In this document: positions 52,191 to 60,791 of the stretch, piece by piece
How the letters are laid out: each line of letters opens with the position of its first letter
Position numbering within the stretch: position 1 is the stretch's first letter
DNA from: Hymenobacter sp. HSC-4F20
Lineage (GTDB): Bacteria > Bacteroidota > Bacteroidia > Cytophagales > Hymenobacteraceae
Reading direction: 5' to 3'
DNA: 64,000 bases
Assembly: GCF_019599275.1 (NCBI RefSeq)
Contig: NZ_JAHZTD010000004.1
Location: 408,940-472,939, forward strand
Program-made: the position numbers and the translations under genes
Notes under the pieces: generated by a model
What the model saw: the letters and a program-made list of their open reading frames with translations, nothing else
Told to the model about the DNA's origin: nothing
Databases searched by the model: none

Positions 52191-53924
52191 CTAGAAATCC
52201 TGTTGCATCCACTGTCGGAAGCTGGCCTGCTGCTCTGGAGTAGGCGAGGCGAGCTTCTCCACCGTAATTTTCTGCCAGAACCGGTGGGCTGCGTCAGCCA
52301 CTAACGGAACAGTGAGCAGGCGGTTCTGGCGGAAAACAGTTACCTCGTGGCGGTCGGCTCCATCGCTGAGCAGGGTTTGCAGGTTCATGTCCACCCGGCG
52401 GCCATTCACGGCCACTACCTCATCGTCCACGGTCAGGCTCAGGGCCGCCGGCGCATCGGGCAGAATATCCGTGACTTCCGTACGCTCGTTCTTGACCGTT
52501 GTCCGGAAGCCGTAGATGCCTTCGGAAACTGAGAGGTTCTCATCAATGCGCAGCCGGCAGCCCACAAAGCCCAGCACCCGGTTCAGCGGCTCTTCCAGCG
52601 GGGCCGTACCGTAGATGAACTTATCAAAATAGGCCTGCATGTCGCGGCCGGCTACTTCTTTCACGATGCGTAGGTAGTCTTCCTCCGTGTAGCCTACACC
52701 AGTCTGGCCGAACTCTTCCCACAGCCGACGCATCACGTCGTCGAGGCTGCGCTTGTGGCCTGACAGTTGCCGCAGGGTAAGGTCCAGCAGCAGGGCTACC
52801 AGGGCGCCCTTGTGATACACCGATACTTTGCGGTCGGGCACGCCCGGCTTGTAGCCATCCAGCCACAGGTCCATGCTGGCGTCGGCCACGGAAAGGTGGT
52901 AGCGGCCGTAGTCGTCGTAGTGCTTGCGCAGCACCGTATTCAACTCCTGGAAATACTGCTCGGCGGTGCGCACCCCGGCGCGGGCCAGCAGGTATTCGCC
53001 GTAGTAAGTGGTAATGCCCTCGGCTATAAAGCAGGTACGGAAGTAATTTTCTCGGGCGTAGTCGTAGGGCTGCATTTCGGCGGGCCGAATGCTTTTGATA
53101 TTCCAGGCATGGAATAGCTCGTGGCAACTCACGCCCAGCAACTCCTTGTAGAGGCCTTCCGTCATGAGCAACTCGGCCGGACCCAGGGTAATAACGGTGG
53201 AGTTTAGGTGCTCTACCCCGTGGTAGTGCTTGTAAGGCAGAACCTGGTTGAGGAAGTGGTAGTCCTGGGCCGGAAACGAGCCAAATACCGTCAGCTGCTC
53301 TTGGCTGAAGCGGCGGAAGTCCTCTACCAGCCGCGCCCAGTCCACGGGACACTCGCCCTGAATCCAGATGTAGAAGGGCAACCCGTTTACCTCGTAGTTG
53401 CGGTACTGCAGGGTAGGGCTGGCAATCAGGGGCGAGTCGGCGAGGTGGTCGAAGCTCTGAGCTTGCAGGGTATTCGGTCCGCTTTGGGGCAGGCCACAGG
53501 CAATCTGCCAGCCCTCGGGCAACTCCAGCAGCAGCTGGCAGGGCTCCTGCTGGCGGCCTTCCACGTACATAAAGCCCTGCACGGGGTTCAGGTAAAGCTG
53601 GGTTTCATCGAGCCAGGAGCCGCCAGCATCCATCTGGTGAGCGTAGAAGTTGTAGCGCACCCGCACGGTGCGGCCAGCCGCGCCGGTTACCTGCCACCGG
53701 TCCTTGGTAATCTTGCGGGAGGAAAGAAGCTCTCCGCTGGCCGCATCCTCTAGTACCACGTGCTGGAGCTTCTGGGCGAAATTCTGCAGCTCGTAGCGGC
53801 CGGGCCGCCAGGCCGGAAGCTGCAACTCCACTGGGCCGGTGGCGTCCGGGGCCACGGCAAAGGTCATTTGAATTTGGACGTAGAAGGTAAGCGGGTTCTC
53901 GAACGAGACGTGGTAGTGAATCAT
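52191..53924 (-). CDS. M61 family glycyl aminopeptidase
   Basis: A 577-aa zinc peptidase with a PDZ domain. The zinc site HELFHAWN (~266-273) is followed by the third ligand Glu ~18 residues later in the M61 arrangement (FIAEGITTYYGEYLLARAG). The N-terminal beta domain (MIHYHVSFENPLTFYVQIQM) and a C-terminal PDZ (VTDILPDAPAALSLTVDDEV) are typical. It removes N-terminal glycine or alanine from peptides. No signal peptide is visible, so it is cytoplasmic. Upstream lies the rpmH promoter region, oriented the other way. Confidence 0.9.
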   Translation of the reverse strand: MIHYHVSFENPLTFYVQIQMTFAVAPDATGPVELQLPAWRPGRYELQNFAQKLQHVVLEDAASGELLSSRKITKDRWQVTGAAGRTVRVRYNFYAHQMDAGGSWLDETQLYLNPVQGFMYVEGRQQEPCQLLLELPEGWQIACGLPQSGPNTLQAQSFDHLADSPLIASPTLQYRNYEVNGLPFYIWIQGECPVDWARLVEDFRRFSQEQLTVFGSFPAQDYHFLNQVLPYKHYHGVEHLNSTVITLGPAELLMTEGLYKELLGVSCHELFHAWNIKSIRPAEMQPYDYARENYFRTCFIAEGITTYYGEYLLARAGVRTAEQYFQELNTVLRKHYDDYGRYHLSVADASMDLWLDGYKPGVPDRKVSVYHKGALVALLLDLTLRQLSGHKRSLDDVMRRLWEEFGQTGVGYTEEDYLRIVKEVAGRDMQAYFDKFIYGTAPLEEPLNRVLGFVGCRLRIDENLSVSEGIYGFRTTVKNERTEVTDILPDAPAALSLTVDDEVVAVNGRRVDMNLQTLLSDGADRHEVTVFRQNRLLTVPLVADAAHRFWQKITVEKLASPTPEQQASFRQWMQQDF

Positions 53925-54093
53925 GGAAGCGCGGGCGGCGGCAAAGGCCGGTACATCTTGGACGTAAAGCTACGAATTTGCGGGGCCGTACGCCCGGGTT
54001 TTCATACGACCGTCACGGGAAAATAACCACCGGATTGTGACGGAGTTTTCACCGAAATCCAGATAAAGCGCCGGGAAAAAGCCGCGGGAGGCA

Positions 54094-54124
54094 TTGCCTT
54101 TTCCAACTCAACCTGTTACCTTTG
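54094..54124 (+). promoter_or_regulatory. Promoter of the rpmH-rnpA unit
   Basis: TTG (54094-54096), a 20-nt spacer, TACCTTTG (54117-54124), 36 nt before the rpmH start codon. Confidence 0.75.
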
Positions 54125-54160
54125 CCGGCCTTACCTGTCACTGAGTCACTTAACCATACC

Positions 54161-54319
54161 ATGAAACGTACTTTTCAGCCCTCGCAGCGCAAGCGCCGCA
54201 ACAAGCACGGTTTCCGCTCGCGCATGGAAACCGCTAACGGCCGCAGCGTAATCGCTCGTCGTCGTGCCAAAGGCCGCAAGCGCCTGACCGTATCCGACGA
54301 AGGTCGTCATAAGCGCTAA
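54161..54319 (+). CDS. rpmH: 50S ribosomal protein L34
   Basis: A 52-aa basic protein: MKRTFQPSQRKRRNKHGFRS, RMETANGRSVIARRRAKGRK. The family core is unmistakable and the length typical. It lies 40 nt upstream of rnpA, the canonical gene pair. Confidence 0.97.
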   Translation: MKRTFQPSQRKRRNKHGFRSRMETANGRSVIARRRAKGRKRLTVSDEGRHKR

Positions 54320-54359
54320 GCCGCTGCCGGCTTCTGTGCAGCTGCCGCTCTCTGGGCCA

Positions 54360-54785
54360 ATGAACCCTGCCTCGGGCGTGCGCTCCTACTCGTTTCCAAA
54401 AGAAGAACATCTGTGCCGCAAAAAGCTCATTGACGAGCTTTTCGGCCGGGGTTCTTCTTTTGGTTTATACCCCCTGCGGCTGGTGTGGCTCCCTACGGGT
54501 GCTTCAACTACCGCGCCGCCGCAAGTGCTGGTGAGCGTGAGTAAGCGCAATTTCAAGCGTGCCGTTGACCGCAACTACCTCAAGCGCGTCCTGCGCGAAG
54601 CTTACCGGCTAAATAAGTACCGGCTGGTAGAAGCAGAAGGCGGCCACCACCTCGGGTACTTGGCTATTATCTACACGGGCAAGGAAAAAAAGCCTTTCAC
54701 GCTGGTTGAAAAAAAATTAATTTCAGGGCTAGAGCGTTTGCTCACTGAAGCCGGTGCCACTCCCCCGCGAGCCGCCGGTTCTTAG
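54360..54785 (+). CDS. rnpA: Ribonuclease P protein component
   Basis: A 141-aa basic protein that helps the RNA subunit cleave tRNA 5' leaders. The conserved RNR-like motif RNFKRAVDRNYLKRVLREAY is present, preceded by the helix FPKEEHLCRKKLIDELF and followed by the loop LAIIYTGKEKKPF. ATG 54360 is used; an upstream in-frame GTG at 54336 would add eight residues. It follows rpmH, and a processing protease gene begins 92 nt further on. Confidence 0.93.
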   Translation: MNPASGVRSYSFPKEEHLCRKKLIDELFGRGSSFGLYPLRLVWLPTGASTTAPPQVLVSVSKRNFKRAVDRNYLKRVLREAYRLNKYRLVEAEGGHHLGYLAIIYTGKEKKPFTLVEKKLISGLERLLTEAGATPPRAAGS

Positions 54786-54877
54786 TATACATAGCCTGCC
54801 GCCCGGCTGCTCATCCGCCCAGGAAGGCCGGTAACGAGGTGCACTGTAGGGTCGTATAGTTGTTTTCAGCCCCGTTT

Positions 54878-56587
54878 ATGCGTAAAAAATCCTTGGCCGC
54901 TGCTGCTTTGCTTGGTGGTGCCGCCCTGCTCGTATCCTTCCGCTCGGCCTCCGATAATGAGCGGTATTTCGAAATTGCCAAAAACCTCGACATTTTCGCT
55001 ACCCTGTTCAAGGAAGTGAATACGTATTACGTGGACGAGGTGCCACCCGCCAAACTGGTGAAAACGGGCATTGACGCAATGCTTAAGTCGCTGGACCCGT
55101 ACACCAACTATATCCCGGAAGACGACATTGAGGACTTTCGCACCATGACCACCGGCCAGTACGGCGGCATTGGGGCAGTGGTCATTAAGCGCAGCGGCCG
55201 TACGGTGGTGCAGTCCGCCTACGAAGGCTACCCGGCCCAAAAGGCGGGCCTGCTTCCCGGCGACGAAATCCTGAGCATTAACGGCGTAAACGTCGATAAA
55301 AAGAGCAACTCTGATATCAGTAAGCTGCTCAAGGGCCAGGCTAACTCTCAGGTGAAGCTGATGGTAACGCGCTACGGCCAGGAGGCGCCGGTGGAAATCA
55401 ACATCACCCGCGACAAGATTCAGGTCGACAATGTACCCTACTACGGCATGCTTACGCCGGAAATCGGCTATTTTCAGCTAACGGGCTTCACCGTGGACGC
55501 CAGTAAGGAAGTGCGGCTAGCTGTGGCTAAACTCAAGGAGCAGGGAGCCAAAAAGCTGGTGTTCGACATCCGCGACAACCCGGGCGGCTTGCTCAATGAG
55601 GCTGTGAACATCTCCAACCTGTTCGTGGACAAGGGCAAGGACATCGTCAGCACCAAAGGCAAGGTGTCGGACTGGAATAAAACCTACAAAGCCCTGGATG
55701 CTCCGCTCGACACGCAGATTCCGGTGGTAGTCATTACCAGCAACCGCTCGGCTTCGGCCTCGGAAATTGTATCGGGGGTGCTGCAGGACTACGACCGAGC
55801 CGTGCTGGTGGGGGAGCGGACCTTCGGTAAGGGGCTGGTGCAGGCTACCCGCCCGTTGAGCTACAACTCCCAGCTGAAGGTTACCACCGCCAAGTACTAC
55901 ATCCCCAGTGGCCGGTGCATTCAGGAAATCGACTACACCCACCGCGCCGACGACGGGACGCTGGGCAAAGTGCCCGACTCGTTGCGCACGGCGTTTAAAA
56001 CGCTGGCCGGCCGCACCGTGTACGATGGGGGAGGGGTAGCGCCCGACGTGGAAGTGCAGGACCGCGAAATTGCCGACATCACCCGCGTGCTGCTCCAGAA
56101 AAGCTACCTGTTTGACTACGCCACCCGCTACCGGGCTGAGCACGCCAGCATTGCGCCGGCGCGGCAGTTCAAGCTCTCGGATGCCGACTACCAGAAGTTC
56201 GTGGACTACCTCAAGGGCAAGGATATCAACTACAGCACCGACGCCGAAAAAGCCCTGGCCGACCTCACCAAGAAGGTGAAAGAGGAAAAGCACTACGACG
56301 ACGTGAAAGCAGAATTGGAAGGCATGCGCAAGAAAGTCACGACCAACAAGGCCAATGACCTGATGCGCTTCAAGCCCGAAATCCGGGAGTTGCTGGAGCA
56401 GGAAATTGTCTCGCGCTACTACTTCCAGAAGGGCAGCGTAGAAGCCAGCTTCGACGACGACCCCAATATTCTGATGGCCCTGAATGTACTCAACGACCAG
56501 CCCCGCTACGCGGCCCTGCTCAAGCCCGGCACCGTGGAAGCCAAAACCCGCCCCGAAGCCAAGCGCAGTACGGCCGGCGGTAAGTAG
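54878..56587 (+). CDS. S41 family C-terminal processing peptidase
   Basis: A 569-aa exported protease with an N-terminal hydrophobic signal/anchor (MRKKSLAAAALLGGAALLVS). A PDZ domain (GIGAVVIKRSGRTVVQSAYE, LPGDEILSINGV) precedes the S41 catalytic core: LVFDIRDNPGGLLNEAV, ITSNRSASASEIVSGVLQDY with the catalytic Ser, and VGERTFGKGLVQ with the Lys. The C-terminal extension is predicted helical. CtpA-like enzymes process periplasmic proteins at their C-termini. A terminator follows at 56611. Confidence 0.93.
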   Translation: MRKKSLAAAALLGGAALLVSFRSASDNERYFEIAKNLDIFATLFKEVNTYYVDEVPPAKLVKTGIDAMLKSLDPYTNYIPEDDIEDFRTMTTGQYGGIGAVVIKRSGRTVVQSAYEGYPAQKAGLLPGDEILSINGVNVDKKSNSDISKLLKGQANSQVKLMVTRYGQEAPVEINITRDKIQVDNVPYYGMLTPEIGYFQLTGFTVDASKEVRLAVAKLKEQGAKKLVFDIRDNPGGLLNEAVNISNLFVDKGKDIVSTKGKVSDWNKTYKALDAPLDTQIPVVVITSNRSASASEIVSGVLQDYDRAVLVGERTFGKGLVQATRPLSYNSQLKVTTAKYYIPSGRCIQEIDYTHRADDGTLGKVPDSLRTAFKTLAGRTVYDGGGVAPDVEVQDREIADITRVLLQKSYLFDYATRYRAEHASIAPARQFKLSDADYQKFVDYLKGKDINYSTDAEKALADLTKKVKEEKHYDDVKAELEGMRKKVTTNKANDLMRFKPEIRELLEQEIVSRYYFQKGSVEASFDDDPNILMALNVLNDQPRYAALLKPGTVEAKTRPEAKRSTAGGK

Positions 56588-56610
56588 ATAACCCAAAATT
56601 GCGAATTAAG

Positions 56611-56640
56611 GAAAGCAGCCTCATCTTGGGGCTGCTTTTT
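56611..56640 (+). terminator. S41 protease terminator
   Basis: AAAGCAGCC (56612-56620) pairs with GGCTGCTTT (56630-56638), followed by T residues. It falls inside an open frame that continues to 56973, so the next gene must start after it. Confidence 0.8.
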
Positions 56641-56649
56641 CTGTTTCCA

Positions 56650-56973
56650 GTGAGTCCCCAAGATCTTATCAGTAAGTTAAATTCAGAGTATAGCGTAGCC
56701 GTTCGAGCAAAGCTCTCAGCAGAAGATGCTGTTACGGCTTGGTCTACCTGGATGATAGCACCCGTTGAGGGCTATGTAGAAGGACAACACTTCGGTCCGT
56801 GTCCTACGCGGGAAGTGGAATGGTTGGAAGTGAATCCCTTTGTGGTGGAACCTGTAGGACGATTGGTTAGGCCACGGATGCATAATTATGAGCAGCAGAT
56901 ACGTGAGGCTCTAGAAGCTGAGAGTATTCTATTCGAAGCACTGGAGTTGGTGTTTCGGGTGTACTTGCGCTAG
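56650..56973 (+). CDS. Hypothetical protein between S41 protease and tsaB
   Basis: A 107-aa frame from GTG 56650, placed after the terminator of the preceding gene. SAEDAVTAWSTWMIAPVEGY and GPCPTREVEWLEVNPFVVE are followed by a helical C-terminus (YEQQIREALEAESILFEALE). The codon usage is less GC-rich than neighbours (for example agtagta, aagtggaatgg). No family is recognised, and the start codon is uncertain. It could also be a recently arrived or degraded gene. Confidence 0.45.
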   Translation: MSPQDLISKLNSEYSVAVRAKLSAEDAVTAWSTWMIAPVEGYVEGQHFGPCPTREVEWLEVNPFVVEPVGRLVRPRMHNYEQQIREALEAESILFEALELVFRVYLR

Positions 56974-57003
56974 CGGCTTGGAATAACAGCCGAAACCAAA
57001 TGG

Positions 57004-57011
57004 TACCTTTG
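57004..57011 (+). promoter_or_regulatory. -7 box immediately before tsaB
   Basis: TACCTTTG with 4 nt (CGCT) before the ATG at 57016, implying a leaderless transcript. The nearest TTG upstream is 23 nt away (56978-56980), at the edge of the usual range. Confidence 0.5.
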
Positions 57012-57015
57012 CGCT

Positions 57016-57717
57016 ATGCCTACCTTGCTACTGTCCCTGGAAACCTCCTCGCCGGTTTGTTCCGTTGCCCTGCACCGTCTAAACGACGGCGAACTGGTGG
57101 GGCAGTCGGAGCTGCGGCTGGAAAAGTCGCACTCTTCCCACCTGAGCATACTAATCCACCAGTTGCTAGAAAATACGCTGCATACTTTGCAGGATGTGGC
57201 AGGGGTAGCCGTGTCGGATGGGCCTGGCTCCTACACGGGGCTGCGGATTGGCACTGCCGCCGCTAAAGGACTGTGCTACGCCCTGGATGTTCCGCTGCTG
57301 GCCGTGAGTACCTTGCGCAGCCTAGCCTACCAAGTAGCAAGCCGCACACCCCGGCCGGAGCAGTACCTGTATTGCCCTATGCTGGATGCCCGCCGCATGG
57401 AAGTGTACGCGGCCATGTACCGCTCCGATATTACCGAAGTGCTGGCGCCTACCCCCCTGATTCTGGAAGAGTCCACACTGGCCGAACATTTATCCCACCA
57501 CTCCTTGTTATTCTTTGGTGGCGGGGCCAGAAAGTTTCAGCCACTGGTAGCCAGCAACGCACGGGCTGAGTTTCTGCCGGGTATTGAGCCTTCGGCAGTG
57601 GCAGTTGGGGCGTTGGGAGTTGCTGCCTACCATCAACAGGAATTTCAGAGTGTAGCTTACTATGAGCCTTTTTACTTGAAGGAAGTACATACCACCACGC
57701 CCAAAAACAAGGCATGA
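57016..57717 (+). CDS. tsaB: tRNA threonylcarbamoyladenosine biosynthesis protein TsaB
   Basis: A 233-aa ASKHA-fold protein that partners TsaD/TsaE in making t6A37 on tRNAs. The N-terminal LLSLETSSPVCSVALHRLND, SHSSHLSILIHQLLENTLHT and VSDGPGSYTGLRIGTAAAKG are diagnostic, followed by YCPMLDARRMEVYAAMY. The C-terminus is less conserved, as usual. Length is typical. The start follows a -7 promoter box by 4 nt. Confidence 0.95.
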   Translation: MPTLLLSLETSSPVCSVALHRLNDGELVGQSELRLEKSHSSHLSILIHQLLENTLHTLQDVAGVAVSDGPGSYTGLRIGTAAAKGLCYALDVPLLAVSTLRSLAYQVASRTPRPEQYLYCPMLDARRMEVYAAMYRSDITEVLAPTPLILEESTLAEHLSHHSLLFFGGGARKFQPLVASNARAEFLPGIEPSAVAVGALGVAAYHQQEFQSVAYYEPFYLKEVHTTTPKNKA

Positions 57718-57793
57718 TGGTCGCCTTGCTCGGGGGCCGACAGCTAGCAAGTAACAGCATTTGTAAAACGGCTACCCTGCGGTAGCATGCAGT

Positions 57794-58303
57794 ATGGAAG
57801 AATTCATCAACCGCGTGGCGCAAAGCGCCCTGACTACCCTCAACCTCGAAGAATTTATTCATCCGGGGGAGCGGGTAGTGTATGATATCAAGGACAACCT
57901 GTTCCACGGCCTGATGCTGCGCGAAAAGGATTTCCGGGAATTCATCAAAACCCACGACTGGAGCCAGTACGACGGCAAGAACGTGGCCATCATCTGCTCC
58001 ACCGATGCCATCGTGCCGACTTGGGCCTACATGCTGCTGGCATCTAAGCTGCAGAACCACGCCCACCGCTACGTATTCGGTAACCTGGATGCCCTGGAGC
58101 AGGAGCTGTTTCACGAAGCCATTGCCGCCATCAGCCCCGAGCAGTATCAGGATGCCAAGCTGGTCATCAAAGGATGCGGCGACAAGCCGGTGCCAACTTA
58201 CGCTTACGTGGCCATTATGCAGAAGCTGCTACCCGTAGCCAGCAGCATTATGTATGGCGAGCCCTGCAGTACCGTCCCGCTCTATAAGCGCCCGAAAGCA
58301 TAA
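57794..58303 (+). CDS. DUF2480 family protein
   Basis: A 169-aa soluble protein with the DUF2480 pattern: IDKR-like NRVAQSALTTLNLEEF, PGERVVYDIKDNLFHGLML, FREFIKTHDWSQYDGKNVAI, CSTDAIVPTWAYMLLASKL and LVIKGCGDKPVPTYAYVAIM, ending GEPCSTVPLYKRPK. The family is nearly limited to Bacteroidota and its role is unknown; the conserved Cys and Pro residues suggest a metal or Fe-S-related function (inference). A terminator follows at 58321. Confidence 0.92.
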   Translation: MEEFINRVAQSALTTLNLEEFIHPGERVVYDIKDNLFHGLMLREKDFREFIKTHDWSQYDGKNVAIICSTDAIVPTWAYMLLASKLQNHAHRYVFGNLDALEQELFHEAIAAISPEQYQDAKLVIKGCGDKPVPTYAYVAIMQKLLPVASSIMYGEPCSTVPLYKRPKA

Positions 58304-58320
58304 GTATCCTGATCTTATAA

Positions 58321-58364
58321 GCAAGGAAACGCCCGGAAACACCTCTTCCTGGGCGTTTTCTTGC
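58321..58364 (+). terminator. DUF2480 gene terminator
   Basis: GCAAGGAAACGCCC (58321-58334) pairs with GGGCGTTTTCTTGC (58351-58364) with one mismatch. Confidence 0.8.
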
Positions 58365-58546
58365 TTGTTGGGAGGTAGTATAAAGCCTTGTGGATAAGGC
58401 AAAATGAGCCGGCCCGGGCCACGCGGCGCCCGGCAGCGGGCAAGTGCGAGCGACGCAGGTAGCCATAAGCGCGGCAGCTTCCGGAAGGACCGGTATCCTA
58501 GGAGCCCCGGCAGAATGTGCATCTTTAGTTCTCCAATCTTCTGCGC

Positions 58547-59884
58547 ATGACTCAAGCAACCCCGGCTCCTATCTATAAAATAAGTCTGCTGACGGGCATT
58601 GCCATTGTGGTGGCGAACATGGTGGGTACCGGCGTGTTTACCAGCTTAGGATTTCAGGTAGTGGACATTCAAGGTGGCTTTGCCCTGCTCATGCTCTGGG
58701 TAGTGGGCGGGGTAATTGCCTTGTGCGGGGCCCTGAGCTACGGTGAGCTAGCCGCCGCCATGCCCCGCTCCGGCGGCGAGTATCACTACCTCTCCCGCAT
58801 CTATCATCCCGCGGTTGGGTTTTTGTCGGGCTGGGTATCGGCTACGGTCGGCTTTGCTGCTCCTACTGCGCTGGCTGCCATGGCCCTGGGCCGCTACGCC
58901 CAGAGCGTCTGGCCGGGCCTGTCGCCGCTTTGGCTGTCGGTGGGGGTAGTGCTGGGGCTGGCGGTAGTGCATAGCACGAGCCGGCGGGCGGGCAGCCGGC
59001 TCCAGCTGCTGGTTACCAGCGTAAAAGTGTTGGTGCTGGCTGGCCTAATTGGAGTCGGGCTGCTAGTAGCTACCCCGCAGCCTATTTCCTTCGTGCCTCA
59101 TGTTGTGGCCGATTGGCAGCAATTAGTGAGTCCGGCCTTTGCTGTGTCGTTGGTGTATGTGTCGTACGCATATTCGGGCTGGAACGCGGCCGTGTACCTG
59201 ACTGGCGAGGTGGCGGAGCCCCAACGCAATCTGCCGCGCATTCTGGTGCTGGGCACTGGTCTGGTGCTGCTGGTATACGTAGGTCTGAACTTTGTTTTCC
59301 TGTACTCTACGCCCCTAGCTAAAATCAGTGGCCAACTGGAAGTGGGCTTCGTGGTAGCTACCGCGCTGTTCGGCCCCGTGGCCGGCCGGGTAATGGGCGG
59401 CGCTATTGCCGTACTGCTCGTGTCCACGGTTAGCTCCATGCTGTTCGCGGGCCCGCGCATTGTGCAGGTAATGGGCGAAGACCTACCCGTTCTGCGGCCC
59501 TTGGCGCAGCTAAGTCCAGCGGGCATACCGGTGCGGGCAACGATGTTTCAGACGGCTCTCACCCTACTGTTTGTCTTCACTGGCACCTTCGAGCAGATAT
59601 TGCTTTACGCTGGGTTTGTGCTGAGCCTATTCACTTTCCTGACCGTGCTGGGTCTCTTTGTGCTGCGCTTCCGCCAGCCGGAACTGCCGCGACCGTACCG
59701 GACCTGGGGCTATCCGCTCACCCCCCTGCTATTTCTGCTGCTCAATGGCTGGACGCTCCGCTTCATTGCCCAGAGTAAGCCCCATGAAACCCTTTACGGC
59801 CTCGCTACCCTGGCTATCGGCTTGCTTCTGTACTTGGCCGGGCAACGGCTGTTCCGTCAACCTTCCCCCGCATCCCGGTCGTAG
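58547..59884 (+). CDS. APC family amino-acid permease
   Basis: A 445-aa protein with about 12 membrane helices. Motifs: ANMVGTGVFTSLGFQV in TM1, ELAAAMPRSGGEYHYLSRIY in TM3, and the conserved YAYSGWNAAVYLTGEVAEPQ in TM6. It is a secondary transporter for amino acids or polyamines. Length is typical for the family. The ion channel gene starts 17 nt after the stop, consistent with co-transcription. Confidence 0.9.
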   Translation: MTQATPAPIYKISLLTGIAIVVANMVGTGVFTSLGFQVVDIQGGFALLMLWVVGGVIALCGALSYGELAAAMPRSGGEYHYLSRIYHPAVGFLSGWVSATVGFAAPTALAAMALGRYAQSVWPGLSPLWLSVGVVLGLAVVHSTSRRAGSRLQLLVTSVKVLVLAGLIGVGLLVATPQPISFVPHVVADWQQLVSPAFAVSLVYVSYAYSGWNAAVYLTGEVAEPQRNLPRILVLGTGLVLLVYVGLNFVFLYSTPLAKISGQLEVGFVVATALFGPVAGRVMGGAIAVLLVSTVSSMLFAGPRIVQVMGEDLPVLRPLAQLSPAGIPVRATMFQTALTLLFVFTGTFEQILLYAGFVLSLFTFLTVLGLFVLRFRQPELPRPYRTWGYPLTPLLFLLLNGWTLRFIAQSKPHETLYGLATLAIGLLLYLAGQRLFRQPSPASRS

Positions 59885-59900
59885 TGCAAGTTCTCCGTGT

Positions 59901-60734
59901 ATGGAAGCTCCCCGTTCACAACCTGGCTGGAAACAAAAGGCCTACAGCATCATCTTCGAATCGGACACCCCCGCGGGCCGCGCATTCGACATTGCCTTGC
60001 TCTGGGCTATTTTGCTGAGTGTGCTGGCCGTCATGCTGGAAAGTGTCCGCAGCATCAACGCCCAGTATGGCACGTATCTGCGGGCCATAGAATGGCTGTT
60101 TACTGCGCTGTTTATGGTGGAGTATATAGCCCGGTTAGTGGTAGTGCGGCGTCCGCTCACCTACGCCCTAAGCTTGCTGGGCATCATCGATTTTCTCGCT
60201 ATTGCGCCTACACTAGTCAGCTTGGTCGTAGCCGGCAGCCAGTACCTACTGGTAATCCGGACGCTGCGGCTGCTGCGCGTGTTTCGCATTTTTAAGCTGG
60301 GCCGGTTTGTGGGCGAAGGCGAGTTCATTGTGCGGGCCCTGAAGGCCAGCCGCTTCAAAATTCTGGTGTTCCTGACGGCTGTGCTCACGCTGGTCGTGGT
60401 TATCGGCACCCTGATGTACGTAGTAGAAGGTGGGCAAAACGGCTTTACCAGCATACCCAAAAGCATCTACTGGGCTATTGTCACGCTTACCACGGTCGGC
60501 TACGGCGACATCTCACCCGTGACGGTGCTGGGCCAGAGCTTAGCGTCGGTGTTGATGATTCTGGGCTACGCCATCATTGCCGTGCCCACAGGAATCGTTT
60601 CGGCCCAGATGGCCACGCCCGCTACCCCCGCTACCCCTGCCCCGACTTACAAGCAGGTTATCTGCCACGTGTGTCAAGCGACGGAGCACCGGCCCGAAGC
60701 GGAGTTTTGCTGGCGCTGCGGCGAGAAACTATAG
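59901..60734 (+). CDS. Voltage-gated-type ion channel with C-terminal zinc ribbon
   Basis: A 277-aa six-helix channel subunit. Helices S1-S4 span ~30-160 with an S4-like charge row VIRTLRLLRVFRIFKLGRFV. The pore loop contains the K+ filter TVGYGD (~199-204), followed by S6. A C-terminal CHVC (~254-257) and CWRC (~269-272) form a zinc-ribbon-like tail, unusual for bacterial Kv-like channels, which normally end soon after S6. It probably conducts K+ as a homotetramer. ATG 59901 is chosen; the frame is open to 59658 but overlaps the permease. Confidence 0.88.
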   Translation: MEAPRSQPGWKQKAYSIIFESDTPAGRAFDIALLWAILLSVLAVMLESVRSINAQYGTYLRAIEWLFTALFMVEYIARLVVVRRPLTYALSLLGIIDFLAIAPTLVSLVVAGSQYLLVIRTLRLLRVFRIFKLGRFVGEGEFIVRALKASRFKILVFLTAVLTLVVVIGTLMYVVEGGQNGFTSIPKSIYWAIVTLTTVGYGDISPVTVLGQSLASVLMILGYAIIAVPTGIVSAQMATPATPATPAPTYKQVICHVCQATEHRPEAEFCWRCGEKL

Positions 60735-60791
60735 GGAAGGGGAGGCTCCGCCGTACATTTTTTACTTTCGCCTCTCCCAATCCGTTTTCGT

